Shown: positions 42,615 to 52,180 of the stretch, piece after piece
Numbering within the stretch: position 1 is the stretch's first letter
How the letters are laid out: the number at the start of each line of letters is the position of its first letter
Source of the DNA: Methanomicrobiales archaeon
GTDB taxonomy: Archaea; Halobacteriota; Methanomicrobia; Methanomicrobiales; Methanospirillaceae
Length of the DNA: 64,000 nucleotides
NCBI GenBank assembly: GCA_012516785.1
Contig: JAAYWH010000096.1
Coordinates: forward strand, 24,001-88,000
Direction: 5' to 3'
The notes under the pieces: model-generated
What the model saw: only the letters and a program-made list of their open reading frames with translations
The model's database searches: none
Told to the model about the DNA's origin: nothing
Made by a program: the position numbers and the translations under genes

Positions 42615-43454
42615 ATGGCACTCTCCCTCTCCCGGATGCAGTCATACTTCCTCCTGCTCGTCTCCATCCTCCTCCTTGGTACGTTCGGGGTGATGATCGT
42701 AGAGGGACTTCCGGCTTTTGACGCATTCTATTTTGTCATTGTCACCATCGCGACGGTTGGATATGGTGACATCGCTCCAGCAGATGTCTATGGGAGAGCC
42801 ATCACGATACTGATCATCATTGCAGGGGTGGGCACCTTCGTTGCAGTCTTTGCCGACATCATGGAGAACCTTATCTCGCGGGAAGAGAGGAAATCCCGGC
42901 GAAGAAAGATCAACATGATCGTAGGGCTCTTTTTTTCTGAGTTTGGAAACGGAATGCTCCGGACTCTGTCTTCGGGCGATGCCTGCATCGAAAGTATCCG
43001 GAAAGAGCTCCTTATCTCAGCAACATGGAACTCTGCAGATTTTGAACGATTGAAGAACAAACTTGAGAACCATGCATATTGCATTGAGACAGATGCGGTG
43101 AACCTTGTTGAACTGAAGGAAACTCTCTCCAAGAAGAAGGAGTTTCTTATGCTTCTTCTTGAAAATCCAGTGATATTCGAGCATGATTCTTTTACGGATA
43201 CTCTCCAGGCTTTCTTCCACCTGACAGAAGAGTTGACATTCCGGGAAGATCCAGCTCACCTTTCCCCACCCGATACAACCCATCTCCTCAATGATATCAA
43301 CCGAGGATACAGGCTCCTGGTTTTTGAATGGGTGACTTACATGGAACACCTGAAGGAACATTACCCGTTCCTGTTCTCCCTTGCGATGCGTACCAACCCA
43401 TTCGATCCGGAAGCCCATGCTGAGATTCGCGATCAGGAGCAGAGAGAGAGATGA
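42615..43454 (+). CDS. Two-transmembrane potassium channel
   Basis: Tetrameric K+ channel subunit, 279 residues. First helix YFLLLVSILLLGTFGVMIVEG (11-31), pore helix FDAFYFVIVTIA, selectivity filter TVGYGD (47-52), second helix AITILIIIAGVGTFVAVFADI. The cytoplasmic part after residue 85 is helical and charged and does not show the RCK Rossmann pattern (no GxGxxG) expected of MthK-type channels, so gating ligands are unknown. ATG 42615 or 42636 may start translation; neither has a clear ribosome-binding site. A 978-bp gene-poor region lies upstream. Confidence 0.9.
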   Translation: MALSLSRMQSYFLLLVSILLLGTFGVMIVEGLPAFDAFYFVIVTIATVGYGDIAPADVYGRAITILIIIAGVGTFVAVFADIMENLISREERKSRRRKINMIVGLFFSEFGNGMLRTLSSGDACIESIRKELLISATWNSADFERLKNKLENHAYCIETDAVNLVELKETLSKKKEFLMLLLENPVIFEHDSFTDTLQAFFHLTEELTFREDPAHLSPPDTTHLLNDINRGYRLLVFEWVTYMEHLKEHYPFLFSLAMRTNPFDPEAHAEIRDQEQRER

Positions 43455-43635
43455 GATGCCCCCCCTTCTCTTTCCCTTTCGTTGGAGATTCGAAACAGAG
43501 ACATCCTCCTTTGAAGCAGATTCTCCTCTCTTGGTCTCTCTACAGGTCAAATATGAGATGTCTTCAGACTCCGGGTCAACAAGAATCGATACATTGAAGT
43601 GGTGCCCTGCTGTCAGTTAACAAAGGAGGAGACTG

Positions 43636-44268
43636 ATGTACTGTCCCAGATGCGGAAAAGAGACAGAACAGTCGGGAAATTTTTGCCAGTCATGCGGCAT
43701 CAGCTTCAAAGACCTTACCCGTAGACCTTTTACGAAGAAACGAACAGGGACAATAAAAACAGAGAGTTTCTCCGGTCTATCCGGCCGATTTCTCGGCGGA
43801 CTGATCGATCTCTTCTTTCTGATCCTCTTCGATCTGATGGTGGCAGCAGCCATGGGTATCATCTCTTGGCTCCTGTCAAGACCTGACCCGGTTTCAGAAT
43901 CAGTAAGGATGTTGTACCAGTATTATTATCACCAGCCAAGAACGAATGCTGCCGGACAGGTGGTTAACGCAGTCATCCCCCCTCAGATCCTCCTTTCTGC
44001 CCTGATCTTTCTCATTATAGTTCCCTGGATCTATTCTGCTTATCTTGAGAGCTCACGCAACCAGGCAACACTCGGGAAAATGGCAATCAGAGCTGCTGTC
44101 ACCGACCTGCAGGGGAACCGCATTACCTTTGCCCGCGGATCGCTCCGATTTTTTGGCAAGGTGCTCTCAGTCCTGACGATATTCATCGGGTTCATTATTA
44201 TTGCATTCACTGCTTATAAGCAAGGACTCCATGATAAAATTGCAGGAACCCTTGTCTTCAGGCAGTAA
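43636..44268 (+). CDS. Zinc-ribbon RDD family membrane protein
   Basis: A 210-residue protein. The N-terminal zinc ribbon is MYCPRCGKETEQSGNFCQSCG (two CxxC pairs, residues 3-20). A basic linker and an RDD domain with about three to four hydrophobic segments follow. The domain begins SGLSGRFLGGLIDLFFLILFD (R and D of the RDD motif) and later reads NQATLGKMAIRAAVTDLQGN. RDD proteins are of uncertain function; some are ion antiporters. AAAGGAGGAGACTG just before the ATG is an excellent ribosome-binding site. A related RDD gene lies at 48070. Confidence 0.85.
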   Translation: MYCPRCGKETEQSGNFCQSCGISFKDLTRRPFTKKRTGTIKTESFSGLSGRFLGGLIDLFFLILFDLMVAAAMGIISWLLSRPDPVSESVRMLYQYYYHQPRTNAAGQVVNAVIPPQILLSALIFLIIVPWIYSAYLESSRNQATLGKMAIRAAVTDLQGNRITFARGSLRFFGKVLSVLTIFIGFIIIAFTAYKQGLHDKIAGTLVFRQ

Positions 44269-44294
44269 CCATGGTTTAGCGCCTTCATTCATTT

Positions 44295-44355
44295 CGTCAG
44301 TCTGCCTGACGGTGTATATGCTGATCTTGTCCTTGGGGCATCCCGAAAGCCCCTA
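44295..44355 (+). terminator. Tandem hairpins after the RDD gene
   Basis: CGTCAG-TCTGC-CTGACG (44295-44311) and GGGGC-ATCCCGAAA-GCCCC (44336-44354) lie between the convergent RDD and mini-protein genes. They may terminate either transcript; no strong T-run follows. Confidence 0.4.
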
Positions 44356-44360
44356 GTAGT

Positions 44361-44549
44361 TTAATCATATTTCCCTTTCAGCCCGGCCCACCCGGTATAC
44401 CCGCAGTAAATGCAGCCCTCTCCTTCGCAATGACGGCACTTTTTGGCAGGTGCTTTCACAGGGACGCACCCTTTCTTGTCACAGTATATACACCCGAGAC
44501 CCTCGCAATGAGAACAGGTGACCTCAACATAAGATACTTTTTCGACCAT
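44361..44549 (-). CDS. Cysteine-rich mini-protein with two DnaJ-like zinc modules
   Basis: A 62-residue protein with two near-identical modules: CSHCEGLGCIYCDKKGC and CRHCEGEGCIYCGYTGW. Each gives CxxCxGxGCxYC, very like the CxxCxGxG repeats of the DnaJ zinc domain. It probably binds one or two zinc ions and may chaperone or bridge a partner protein. The rest (MVEKVSYVEVT, LKGKYD) is short. Convergent with the RDD gene and transcribed alone. Function unknown. Confidence 0.7.
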   Translation of the reverse strand: MVEKVSYVEVTCSHCEGLGCIYCDKKGCVPVKAPAKKCRHCEGEGCIYCGYTGWAGLKGKYD

Positions 44550-44734
44550 GGTTTGCAGGAGAGCTATAGCAGCCGATGTACATTAAACGTTATTGAAAGG
44601 ATGGATATGGTTTCACCTCCGCTTTCGATTTAGGAGCCGAAGGGACTCGGAGAAAAGGGAAAGGACTCAAAAAAAAGGTCATAGAGAGAACAGGCTGGAG
44701 ATGCCGAAGTCCCCTGATGTCAGGAACATTACAA

Positions 44735-46387
44735 TTAATCGTATCTTTCTAGTACCGCTCCCTTATCAGCCTGGCCTACCATTCTGGCATAGCGGGCAAG
44801 AATCCCTGCCAGTTTTTTTTGTTTCGGGGCAAAGAACGCCTTGCGCCGTTTCAGTTCAGCTTTCGACAGATGCAGGTCAATTCTCCGCTCCCGTATATCG
44901 ATCTCGATACTATCCCCATCATGCACGAGACCGATGGGACCTCCTGCTGCTGCTTCTGGCGAGACATGCCCGATACAGGGACCCCGGGTCCCACCAGAAA
45001 ACCTCCCGTCTGTCACAAGAGCAACTCGGGTATACCCTAGCCCCATCAGCGCTGATGTCGGGGAGAGCATTTCAGGCATCCCCGGGGCCCCGCGTGGCCC
45101 CTCATAGCGAATTACGACCACATCACCTTCCCGTACATGGCGGGAGAGGATTGCATCCATTGCCTCTTTCTCCCCATCAAAAACCCTTGCCGGGCCCTGG
45201 TGGTGCCACATCTCATGGCTGACCGCTGCCGATTTCACTACGGCTCCCGTGGGTGCAAGGGTTCCCTTGAGAATCCTCAGTCCGCCTGCGGGATTCACCG
45301 GTGTTTCGACAGACTGAATGATTGACACAGCCGGGATCCTGGCTTTGCGTGCTATCTCCTTGATGGAATTTCCGGACACTGTCGGAGCATCTTCAAGCTC
45401 GCGCTGAAGTGCATTGAGTACTGCCGGTATTCCCCCTGAACGATGCAGGGCAAGGACCGAATGGGGGCCTGCCGGCATCATGTGGCACAGGTGGGGGATC
45501 CGGCAGCCGATTCGGTTGAATGCATCAATGTCAAGGGGAACCCCGGCTTCAGTGGCAATAGCCATGAGATGGAGGACCGTGTTGGTGCTTCCCCCAAGCG
45601 CCATGTCCACCCGGATGGCATTCTCCAGGCTTGCAGTGGTGATGATATCACGAGGGGCAACTCCCTCTTTCACAAGGCCTACCGCCCGTTCTCCAGTCTT
45701 GCGTGCTATTCGCAGCTTTTCGGCGTCTACTGCCGGTGCTGCAGCACACCCGGGAAGAGACATCCCCATTGCTTCAGTCATGCATGCCATGGTATTTGCT
45801 GTATAAAGCCCCTGGCAGCTGCCACAGCCGGGCATGGCGCAACACTCGAGTGTGCAGAGCTCCTCCTCCTCCATGGTCCCTGCTGCAACCTTCCCTACGC
45901 CTTCAAATACATCGATGAGAGAGAGTTCCTTTCCTTCATCATAACCGGGCAGCATGGGACCCCCGGTGAGAAGTATAGAGGGAATATTGGTCCGGGCAGC
46001 TGCCATCAGCATCCCGGGGACAATCTTGTCGCAGGTACCGACCATGACCAGCCCATCAAACCGGTGGGCTTCAGCCATCAGTTCTATCGAGTCGGCAATA
46101 TTCTCCCGCGAAGGTAACGAATACCTCATCCCCTCATGTCCCATCGCAATGCCATCACAGATTCCGATGACCCCAAATTCAAAAGGAACCCCGCCCGCGG
46201 CGGCGATCCCTTCCCGGACCTTGACGGTCAGAGAACGGAGGTGGGTATGTCCGGGCACGATATCGTTCCATGCATCTGCTATCCCGATAAACGGCCTGTC
46301 AAATTCCTCATCGGTGACCCCAAGCGATCGGAGCAGCGCCCGGTTGGGTGCACGTTGATAGCCCTGCTTGACTTCATCACTCCTCAT
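44735..46387 (-). CDS. ilvD: Dihydroxy-acid dehydratase
   Basis: Third common step of valine/isoleucine synthesis; an Fe-S dehydratase of 550 residues. It starts [20 protein letters not shown], the usual methanogen start; ATGs 9 and 45 bp upstream are less likely. Cluster cysteines lie in [13 protein letters not shown] and [39 protein letters not shown] marks the C-terminal substrate loop. It lies downstream of cfbB on the same strand (112 bp apart) with no other branched-chain genes nearby. Confidence 0.96.
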   Translation of the reverse strand: MRSDEVKQGYQRAPNRALLRSLGVTDEEFDRPFIGIADAWNDIVPGHTHLRSLTVKVREGIAAAGGVPFEFGVIGICDGIAMGHEGMRYSLPSRENIADSIELMAEAHRFDGLVMVGTCDKIVPGMLMAAARTNIPSILLTGGPMLPGYDEGKELSLIDVFEGVGKVAAGTMEEEELCTLECCAMPGCGSCQGLYTANTMACMTEAMGMSLPGCAAAPAVDAEKLRIARKTGERAVGLVKEGVAPRDIITTASLENAIRVDMALGGSTNTVLHLMAIATEAGVPLDIDAFNRIGCRIPHLCHMMPAGPHSVLALHRSGGIPAVLNALQRELEDAPTVSGNSIKEIARKARIPAVSIIQSVETPVNPAGGLRILKGTLAPTGAVVKSAAVSHEMWHHQGPARVFDGEKEAMDAILSRHVREGDVVVIRYEGPRGAPGMPEMLSPTSALMGLGYTRVALVTDGRFSGGTRGPCIGHVSPEAAAGGPIGLVHDGDSIEIDIRERRIDLHLSKAELKRRKAFFAPKQKKLAGILARYARMVGQADKGAVLERYD

Positions 46388-46499
46388 CGTATGCATATCT
46401 GTCCCTGGAAAACTGGTAGGTGTTGATCTCACTTTATGACTTTGTGGCGATCTTTGCCTGGAAAGGGGCTACACCACAAGGATATGCGAACAGGGGTGC

Positions 46500-47837
46500 T
46501 TATGATTTCCGGCACCGGGCAGCCGCATCCACAAAGGCAGCAACAAACCGGCCGGAGAAATAGGAGTGGGTATAGACGCCGATTGTCTCGTTGCAGAAGA
46601 GTCCGTCATTCCCGTCAACGATCCCTTTTCCCCGGGTAAGTCTGACACAAAAACGGGCATCTCTCTCCGGGTCTATTGTTGAATAATGAAATTCATGGCC
46701 CCGGACCTGACTACCAGGTACCGACATTCGGGGACCTCCCAAAAAGGTGCCGTCAGAATATCCGAGTGCCTGGATTTGGCTGGTCATCTCTGCCCTTGCC
46801 GGCAGGATCCCGGCCATTGGATATTCACCCCCTTCCAGAAGAAGATATTCGGAGAGATAGAGGAGCCCTCCACATTCACCGTATACCGGAATCCCATTTT
46901 CAGCGGCACCTATCAGCATAGAGCGGCATGGAGATGCAGCAAGAGCCGGGGCATACAGTTCGGGATAGCCGCCACCGAAGTAGTAGGCATCGGCTTCAGG
47001 CAGCGGATCTCTGATGGGGGAGAACATGACCAGATCTGCGCCTGCAGCATGTAAAGCATCGAGATTATCCTGATAGTAAAAGCAGAATGCGGCATCCGAT
47101 GCGATGCCGATACGAACCTTTGCCTCGGGTGATCGCTTCTGAGGGATATCGGGGGGTAAGGGGGGGGCAGATGACGCAACAGAAAGAAGTCCCTCCATAT
47201 CGCAGGAACTGCCGACCACATCAAGTGAACGGGGTTCTTCTTCAAGCTCAAATGCCATTTTCAGGCCAAGGTGACGACTCTCCACCGTGAGGCACGGATC
47301 GCGCGGGATCCATCCGTATGCGGGGACCGTGAGATTCCGCTCAATCATCGTGCGGTGACGGGAACTTCCCAGGCGGTTGAAGATAATCCCCCTCAGGTCA
47401 AGGGTACGGTCAAATGATCTGAACCCTCCAATGAGGGCATGCGCGCTCCGCGACATCCCTCGCACATCGACCACCAGAATGGCAGGTGCCTTGAGGATGC
47501 GCATCACATGGGCGGTGCTCGCATCATCAGTCCCATCAAGCCCGTCAAATAATCCCATCACCCCCTCGATGATGGCGATATCGGCACCCTTGCAAGCCCT
47601 TAAAAATGTCTCTCTTACCCCGTCCTCTCCCATCATGAAAGGATCGAGGTTATGGGAGATCCGCCCGGTGATACTGGAATGATAGGTGGGATCGATAAAA
47701 TCAGGCCCAACCTTGAAAGGTTGTACAATCAGCCCCCGTTTCCGGAGAGACTGCATAAGCCCCCTTGCAACGGTTGTCTTCCCACATCCGCTATGGGTTC
47801 CAGCAATTACAATCCGAGGGATGCCCTGGGCAGTCAT
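46500..47837 (-). CDS. cfbB: Ni-sirohydrochlorin / cobyrinate a,c-diamide synthase
   Basis: Glutamine-dependent amidase for acetate side chains of tetrapyrroles. In methanogens it serves coenzyme F430 (CfbB) and may also serve cobamides (CobB/CbiA); sequence alone does not separate the roles. 445 residues from MTAQGIPRIVIAG. P-loop GTHSGCGKTT; IIEGVMGLFDGLDGTDDAST; class I amidotransferase half with YFGGGYPELYA and the nucleophile in YGECGGLLYLSEY. The C-terminal catalytic His is in GHEFHYS. Monocistronic or with ilvD. Confidence 0.93.
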   Translation of the reverse strand: MTAQGIPRIVIAGTHSGCGKTTVARGLMQSLRKRGLIVQPFKVGPDFIDPTYHSSITGRISHNLDPFMMGEDGVRETFLRACKGADIAIIEGVMGLFDGLDGTDDASTAHVMRILKAPAILVVDVRGMSRSAHALIGGFRSFDRTLDLRGIIFNRLGSSRHRTMIERNLTVPAYGWIPRDPCLTVESRHLGLKMAFELEEEPRSLDVVGSSCDMEGLLSVASSAPPLPPDIPQKRSPEAKVRIGIASDAAFCFYYQDNLDALHAAGADLVMFSPIRDPLPEADAYYFGGGYPELYAPALAASPCRSMLIGAAENGIPVYGECGGLLYLSEYLLLEGGEYPMAGILPARAEMTSQIQALGYSDGTFLGGPRMSVPGSQVRGHEFHYSTIDPERDARFCVRLTRGKGIVDGNDGLFCNETIGVYTHSYFSGRFVAAFVDAAARCRKS

Positions 47838-48069
47838 TCCTGCATGATATTCCACAATTATTCTGGTCGTCCCGGGAGGTTAATTCCGTTTGCCCGGGAT
47901 AAACTCTCCTCCAATTCTGAATACACCACATATCAGGGTCACTATCCACAGAGAATGGGATCGGCGTTCTCCCAGCAAATCCATTCATATCCGAAGGATA
48001 CAGATATCGTGAACCGAATGAGAGAGTTATTAAAAAATGCGGCTGATGGTACCTAGAAGAGGATCTGAA

Positions 48070-48537
48070 ATGGGAGATGAAGACGATGAGATTGCGACCC
48101 TCCACCTCGCGCGATGGGACTCGAGGTTCTGGGCTTGGCTGATCGATTTTATTCTTGTCAGCCTTGTCCTGAATATCTTCTCCAACCCGTTCCATTTCTT
48201 CAGTGGAATCCTGGCGGGGAATCCGTTTGACTTCCTGGTACGAAGTACCGGATTTCTCATCTACTGGACCGTTATGGAAGGGTATACAGGCCAGTCGATC
48301 GGAAAGATGGTGATGAACCTTAAGGTTACCGACCGGTCAGGAAAACCCGTCAGGTTCCCCGCAGCATTCATTGAGAGCTTCGGAAAATCCTTTCTCCTTC
48401 CGTTCGACTGCCTGATTGGATGGTTCGGAATGCCAGGGAAGAAACTCAGGCTCTTTAACAGGGTCTCCGGGACTATTGTCATCAAGACCGACTACCAGGA
48501 GCCGGCGGGCATACGGTATGTCCGTGAACATGAATAA
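48070..48537 (+). CDS. RDD family membrane protein
   Basis: A 155-residue RDD protein without zinc ribbon. The domain opens ARWDSRFWAWLIDFILVSLV (R..D..D pattern in the first helix). A second hydrophobic segment is FLIYWTVMEGYTGQSIGKM. LKVTDRSGKPVRFPAAFIES and FNRVSGTIVI complete it. The ATG at 48070 has GAGGATCTGA just upstream and is preferred over 48037. It is a paralogue of the gene at 43636 in domain type. Function unknown; ion transport is a family-level guess. Confidence 0.85.
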   Translation: MGDEDDEIATLHLARWDSRFWAWLIDFILVSLVLNIFSNPFHFFSGILAGNPFDFLVRSTGFLIYWTVMEGYTGQSIGKMVMNLKVTDRSGKPVRFPAAFIESFGKSFLLPFDCLIGWFGMPGKKLRLFNRVSGTIVIKTDYQEPAGIRYVREHE

Positions 48538-48777
48538 CCAGAAGGAAGGGTTGGAAGGCATCCCTTTTTTCGTCGATGCAGAGAGGGAATCCCAACTCCC
48601 TGCTACCAAAATGGTGTGACAATCCCCTGACCCCCTCGGCATATGCCCTGACATGAGGGAACTATTCAGATTTGGGATTATAGGAGCAGAACAACTTTTA
48701 AAAAGGATGCATACGGTGTCTGGAAAAGGACAATTCTGCGGGGCAACCATCCCCTCTTCCCATCGTCAATACTCCGT

Positions 48778-51210
48778 TCACCCGATACCCCACATCGCGA
48801 GCGTTGTCCTGGAAGGATCGATATCGGTCCATGACCACCCCAGTGCTTCGATGATCCGGGATATCGGCTGCTGGAGTGTCTTCTGGAGCATCAGCTCCCA
48901 GTCTACCTGGAATTCTGAAGGGACCTGATCTCCATATTCAAAACAGAGCACGTCGGTCTTCTTGTACTTTTCCTTTACATTCCTGATATAGACCCTTTTT
49001 GGCTTACTTCCCTTAGCAAACTCCATGCCCAGATGCTCATTGGCATATTTTGCCCCGCGGATATGGGCATCATCGGTCTGGTAATCGAGCAGGTCCTTAC
49101 CGATGCCTCCCGGAATCCCGATCTCATCAAGGCTGTACCTTCCAGCGCGGTAGCTCTTGATCACCTCTCCAAGATACGTTTTGATCGTTTCATACTGTTC
49201 GCCATGAAGGATCATCTCCATCACGCGTTTCTGAACGGTTTTTGTGATCTGGGGATAATCGCTCCTTCGTATCTCGAACCCGACCACATCGATCTCATCA
49301 ACGGTTTTGCCTTCCTTCCAGATGAGGCGGCCTGCATACCGCTTCTTCTTTCCGGCCTGGAAAAAGCGCTGGTAAATCTTTTCGAACTTGATGGAGAAGT
49401 AATGGGTATCAGCGTTCAGTTCCTGCCTGGCGAACCGTGAGTAGCTCGCATTCACTTCACGTTCAATCCCCCGCGCTCTCTCGATGGTGTTTTCAACAGA
49501 TCCGGGAGGAATAAGCACCATGCAGGAATCAGTATCACCGTAAATGACATGATACCCCATTTCCTCAATCACACCGCGGGTGTGCTCAATGATAGCCCTC
49601 CCGACAGAGGTGATTGCCGCACCGATCTCACGGTCGTACAGCCGGAACCGCGTGTACCCGCTCACCCCGTAGTAGGTATTCATGATCACTTTCAGGACAT
49701 TCTGCTGAATGTCATAGATGACGTATTCATCGGATCCGAACGGATATCGGTTCCTCTCTCTTTTCTTTTCTTCGCGTTCACTCAGCAGATCGGAAAGGAT
49801 ACTCCGTGTCAGACCATCAGGGGCTTTTCTGAAACGGATACCATTGGGAGCTTTCAGCTCACCGGCAGGGTCCTTTGTCTCAGGCGATGCGTTGATGGTC
49901 ATCATGGCCATGGGGTAGAGAGAGGCAAGGTCAAGTACCACAACGTTCTCCCGGACGCCGCGACTCGGTTCAAATACGGTAGCCCCTTCAAACTCCTCGG
50001 ATGCGGCAAATCCTTTGGAGGGGAGCACATAGCTGCCATGCGCTTTCCTCAGCACGAAGACATCGATGACACTGGATGAGTTGAGGGTCCGATCAAGCGG
50101 ACAGCCGACATACCGGGCTATCTCCCGGTAGAACTCGATGATCCGGTTCTTTTCATTGATGGCTACACACAGTTCTACATCCTTGAAGTTATACTCGACG
50201 AGAAGGCAGGGATCCCTCTTCCAGAGGTCACTGATCGTCCCGGTATACCGCACCTTCGTCTCTCCTACCTCTGCTTCCGCTACGGCATCCAGCCGGTAGG
50301 ATTCGCGCTGGGTTGCATGCATCTTCCGGTATGCCTGGAGCAGATCAAATACCGACCGGCCCCGGATAGCATTCCGCTCGGTCTGGCCACCGAGCCTTGC
50401 GAGGGAGGCAGGGTCCATCCCAAGGGCTTCCATCCGCTTCAAGAGGTAGGGCAGGTCAAATTCGAGGAAATTCCAGCCTGACAGGATATCGGGGTCTTTC
50501 TCCCTTAAATACGATGCAAAACCCTCAAACATCTCCTTCTCATTCGCAAACATCCTGATGGTATGCCGATCCCTGCTGAAACATCCATTCCTGAGACTTT
50601 CCTTGTCCGAGAGAACCGAGAGATCACATCCATCTCTCCCTCCACTCCAGATGAGGCTCGTGTAGTGATCATCAAATGAATCATGGCAGGTGATACAGAT
50701 GACCGCGTCACGTCCCGGTTCAGGGAAACCACGGATATCCTCACACTCAATATCGAGTATGCAGATCCGGGCATTACTGCTGATATCTGCCGGAGCGATC
50801 TCCCGGTAATCAGCGGAATCTGCAGGGATCTTGATCCCCCCGGTAAGCCCGGTGTCGATCATGAACCTGGTTGTAAAGGGGATGTCGGCTTCAAAATGGG
50901 TAAACCGTTCACGGATATCCCGGACATCTCCGGGCCTCACGGTATAGATCCGGATAAGTGGTTCTCCCCTGATGGAGCGATACACCTTCCCCTCTTCAAG
51001 ACTGGCATTCACAGGGATCGATCCGGCGATAGCCTGATGCTGCAGAACGTAAAAATAAGGCCGGAATCCGGTTATCTCGACATGGCGGGCTCTCTTCTCC
51101 AGGTCACGCCCGAAAATATGAATGACTGGGCAGTCGGGGCCGGTCGAATATTCGACCTGGACGATGTCCAGGGTTGTATCCACAGCGAAGTGTTCGGTCC
51201 CTTCCGTCAT
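48778..51210 (-). CDS. polB: DNA polymerase, family B
   Basis: Replicative/repair polymerase with 3'-5' exonuclease, 810 residues from MTEGTEHFAVDT (51210); ATG 51246 or 51300 are longer alternatives. Exonuclease motifs: ICILDIECED (Exo I), SGWNFLEFDLPYL (Exo II) and YNFKDVELC (Exo III). Polymerase motifs: DLASLYPMAM (motif A), KVIMNTYYGVSGYTRF (B) and YGDTDSCM (C). No intein interrupts any of these motifs, which are the usual insertion sites in archaeal polB. It starts 43 bp after the malate dehydrogenase stop. Confidence 0.95.
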   Translation of the reverse strand: MTEGTEHFAVDTTLDIVQVEYSTGPDCPVIHIFGRDLEKRARHVEITGFRPYFYVLQHQAIAGSIPVNASLEEGKVYRSIRGEPLIRIYTVRPGDVRDIRERFTHFEADIPFTTRFMIDTGLTGGIKIPADSADYREIAPADISSNARICILDIECEDIRGFPEPGRDAVICITCHDSFDDHYTSLIWSGGRDGCDLSVLSDKESLRNGCFSRDRHTIRMFANEKEMFEGFASYLREKDPDILSGWNFLEFDLPYLLKRMEALGMDPASLARLGGQTERNAIRGRSVFDLLQAYRKMHATQRESYRLDAVAEAEVGETKVRYTGTISDLWKRDPCLLVEYNFKDVELCVAINEKNRIIEFYREIARYVGCPLDRTLNSSSVIDVFVLRKAHGSYVLPSKGFAASEEFEGATVFEPSRGVRENVVVLDLASLYPMAMMTINASPETKDPAGELKAPNGIRFRKAPDGLTRSILSDLLSEREEKKRERNRYPFGSDEYVIYDIQQNVLKVIMNTYYGVSGYTRFRLYDREIGAAITSVGRAIIEHTRGVIEEMGYHVIYGDTDSCMVLIPPGSVENTIERARGIEREVNASYSRFARQELNADTHYFSIKFEKIYQRFFQAGKKKRYAGRLIWKEGKTVDEIDVVGFEIRRSDYPQITKTVQKRVMEMILHGEQYETIKTYLGEVIKSYRAGRYSLDEIGIPGGIGKDLLDYQTDDAHIRGAKYANEHLGMEFAKGSKPKRVYIRNVKEKYKKTDVLCFEYGDQVPSEFQVDWELMLQKTLQQPISRIIEALGWSWTDIDPSRTTLAMWGIG

Positions 51211-51253
51211 GGTTGCTTTGCCGGGGGTATAGCAGTGAGGACTCATGATATAT

Positions 51254-52120
51254 CTAAATCCCAAGATAACTGCAAAGACCCATGACAAAGGTGCCTGCAT
51301 TCTTCATCTTCTCTCCCTCCCAGGCATCAAGGTTCCATTCTTTTATCGAGAGTACTCCCTCTTTCCCAATAATCGCAGGGACACCGAGAGAGCACTGTGA
51401 GAATCCGTATTCCCCGTCAAGGATGCAGGAGCAGCTGAGGCATGCCCTCTCGTCCCTCGCAATGATCCTGATGAGCTTGGCAAGGTGCCAGGCCGGGCCG
51501 AAGACCGTCCCTCCTTTCCCCTTGATCACTTCCATGCTTGCCGTGCAAAGTCCTGTAAGGATCTCATCCCTGAGCTGTTCCTGAACCGGTGTTGAGAGAC
51601 GCGAGAAGAGGGGAACCTGATGCTCCCCGTGCTCGCCAATCACCCACGGCGTTCCCTCTATCCCGTGAGTGCGAAGCGCTAAACCAAAGCGGGAACTATC
51701 GAGATCTCCGCCGAATCCAATGCATTGCCGCGGTTCCAGTCCACTGGATCTGCAAAGGTAATAATTATTGATGTCCATCGGATTGGTGACAGTAATGAGG
51801 ACTCCTGAAAAACCCTGGAGCGCCTGGGTGCATACCTTAGCAGCCGGAAGGTTCGCGGAGAGCAGATCGGCCCGGGTCCTGACACCGGGATTGCGTGGGA
51901 TTCCCGCGGAAAAAACACAGATATCAGCGTCCTTTACCTGGTTCCAATCGGTCTCTATTCCTATATCGATCCCAGTATGGGAGAGGTCGAGTATCTGGGC
52001 ATCAAGAAGGGATTTTGCCGTGTCGAAGAGCACCAGCTCATCGGCAAGACCGAGTATGGTCGAGAGATATGCGGTCTCCCCGCCAATCCTCCCCACGCCA
52101 AGGATGGCGAGCCTGGTCAT
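51254..52120 (-). CDS. mdh: Malate dehydrogenase (lactate/malate dehydrogenase family)
   Basis: NAD(P)-dependent oxidoreductase of the LDH/MDH superfamily, 288 residues from MTRLAILGVGRIGGETAY. The Rossmann GxGxxG is GVGRIGG. Catalytic histidine lies in GEHGEHQVPLF. ITVTNPMDI and GFGGDLDSSRF are the substrate region; the arginine near IPRNPGVRTRADL closes over the substrate. Malate is the likely substrate because the window also holds fumarase, but lactate specificity cannot be excluded by eye. Divergent from pyrD, upstream of polB. Confidence 0.9.
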   Translation of the reverse strand: MTRLAILGVGRIGGETAYLSTILGLADELVLFDTAKSLLDAQILDLSHTGIDIGIETDWNQVKDADICVFSAGIPRNPGVRTRADLLSANLPAAKVCTQALQGFSGVLITVTNPMDINNYYLCRSSGLEPRQCIGFGGDLDSSRFGLALRTHGIEGTPWVIGEHGEHQVPLFSRLSTPVQEQLRDEILTGLCTASMEVIKGKGGTVFGPAWHLAKLIRIIARDERACLSCSCILDGEYGFSQCSLGVPAIIGKEGVLSIKEWNLDAWEGEKMKNAGTFVMGLCSYLGI

Positions 52121-52180
52121 AATCATCAATATTGGGGACGCGTGAATATAATATTCGTACTGGAGATTCGGAGATTGACA

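Noticed and set aside
43456-43620. Short frame of 54 codons (MPPLLFPFRW..) between the K+ channel and the RDD gene
   Set aside because: No homology recognised and no ribosome-binding site apart from the K+ channel end; the good SD belongs to the RDD gene.
49900-50000. Intein in DNA polymerase B
   Set aside because: Polymerase motifs A, B and C read without interruption.
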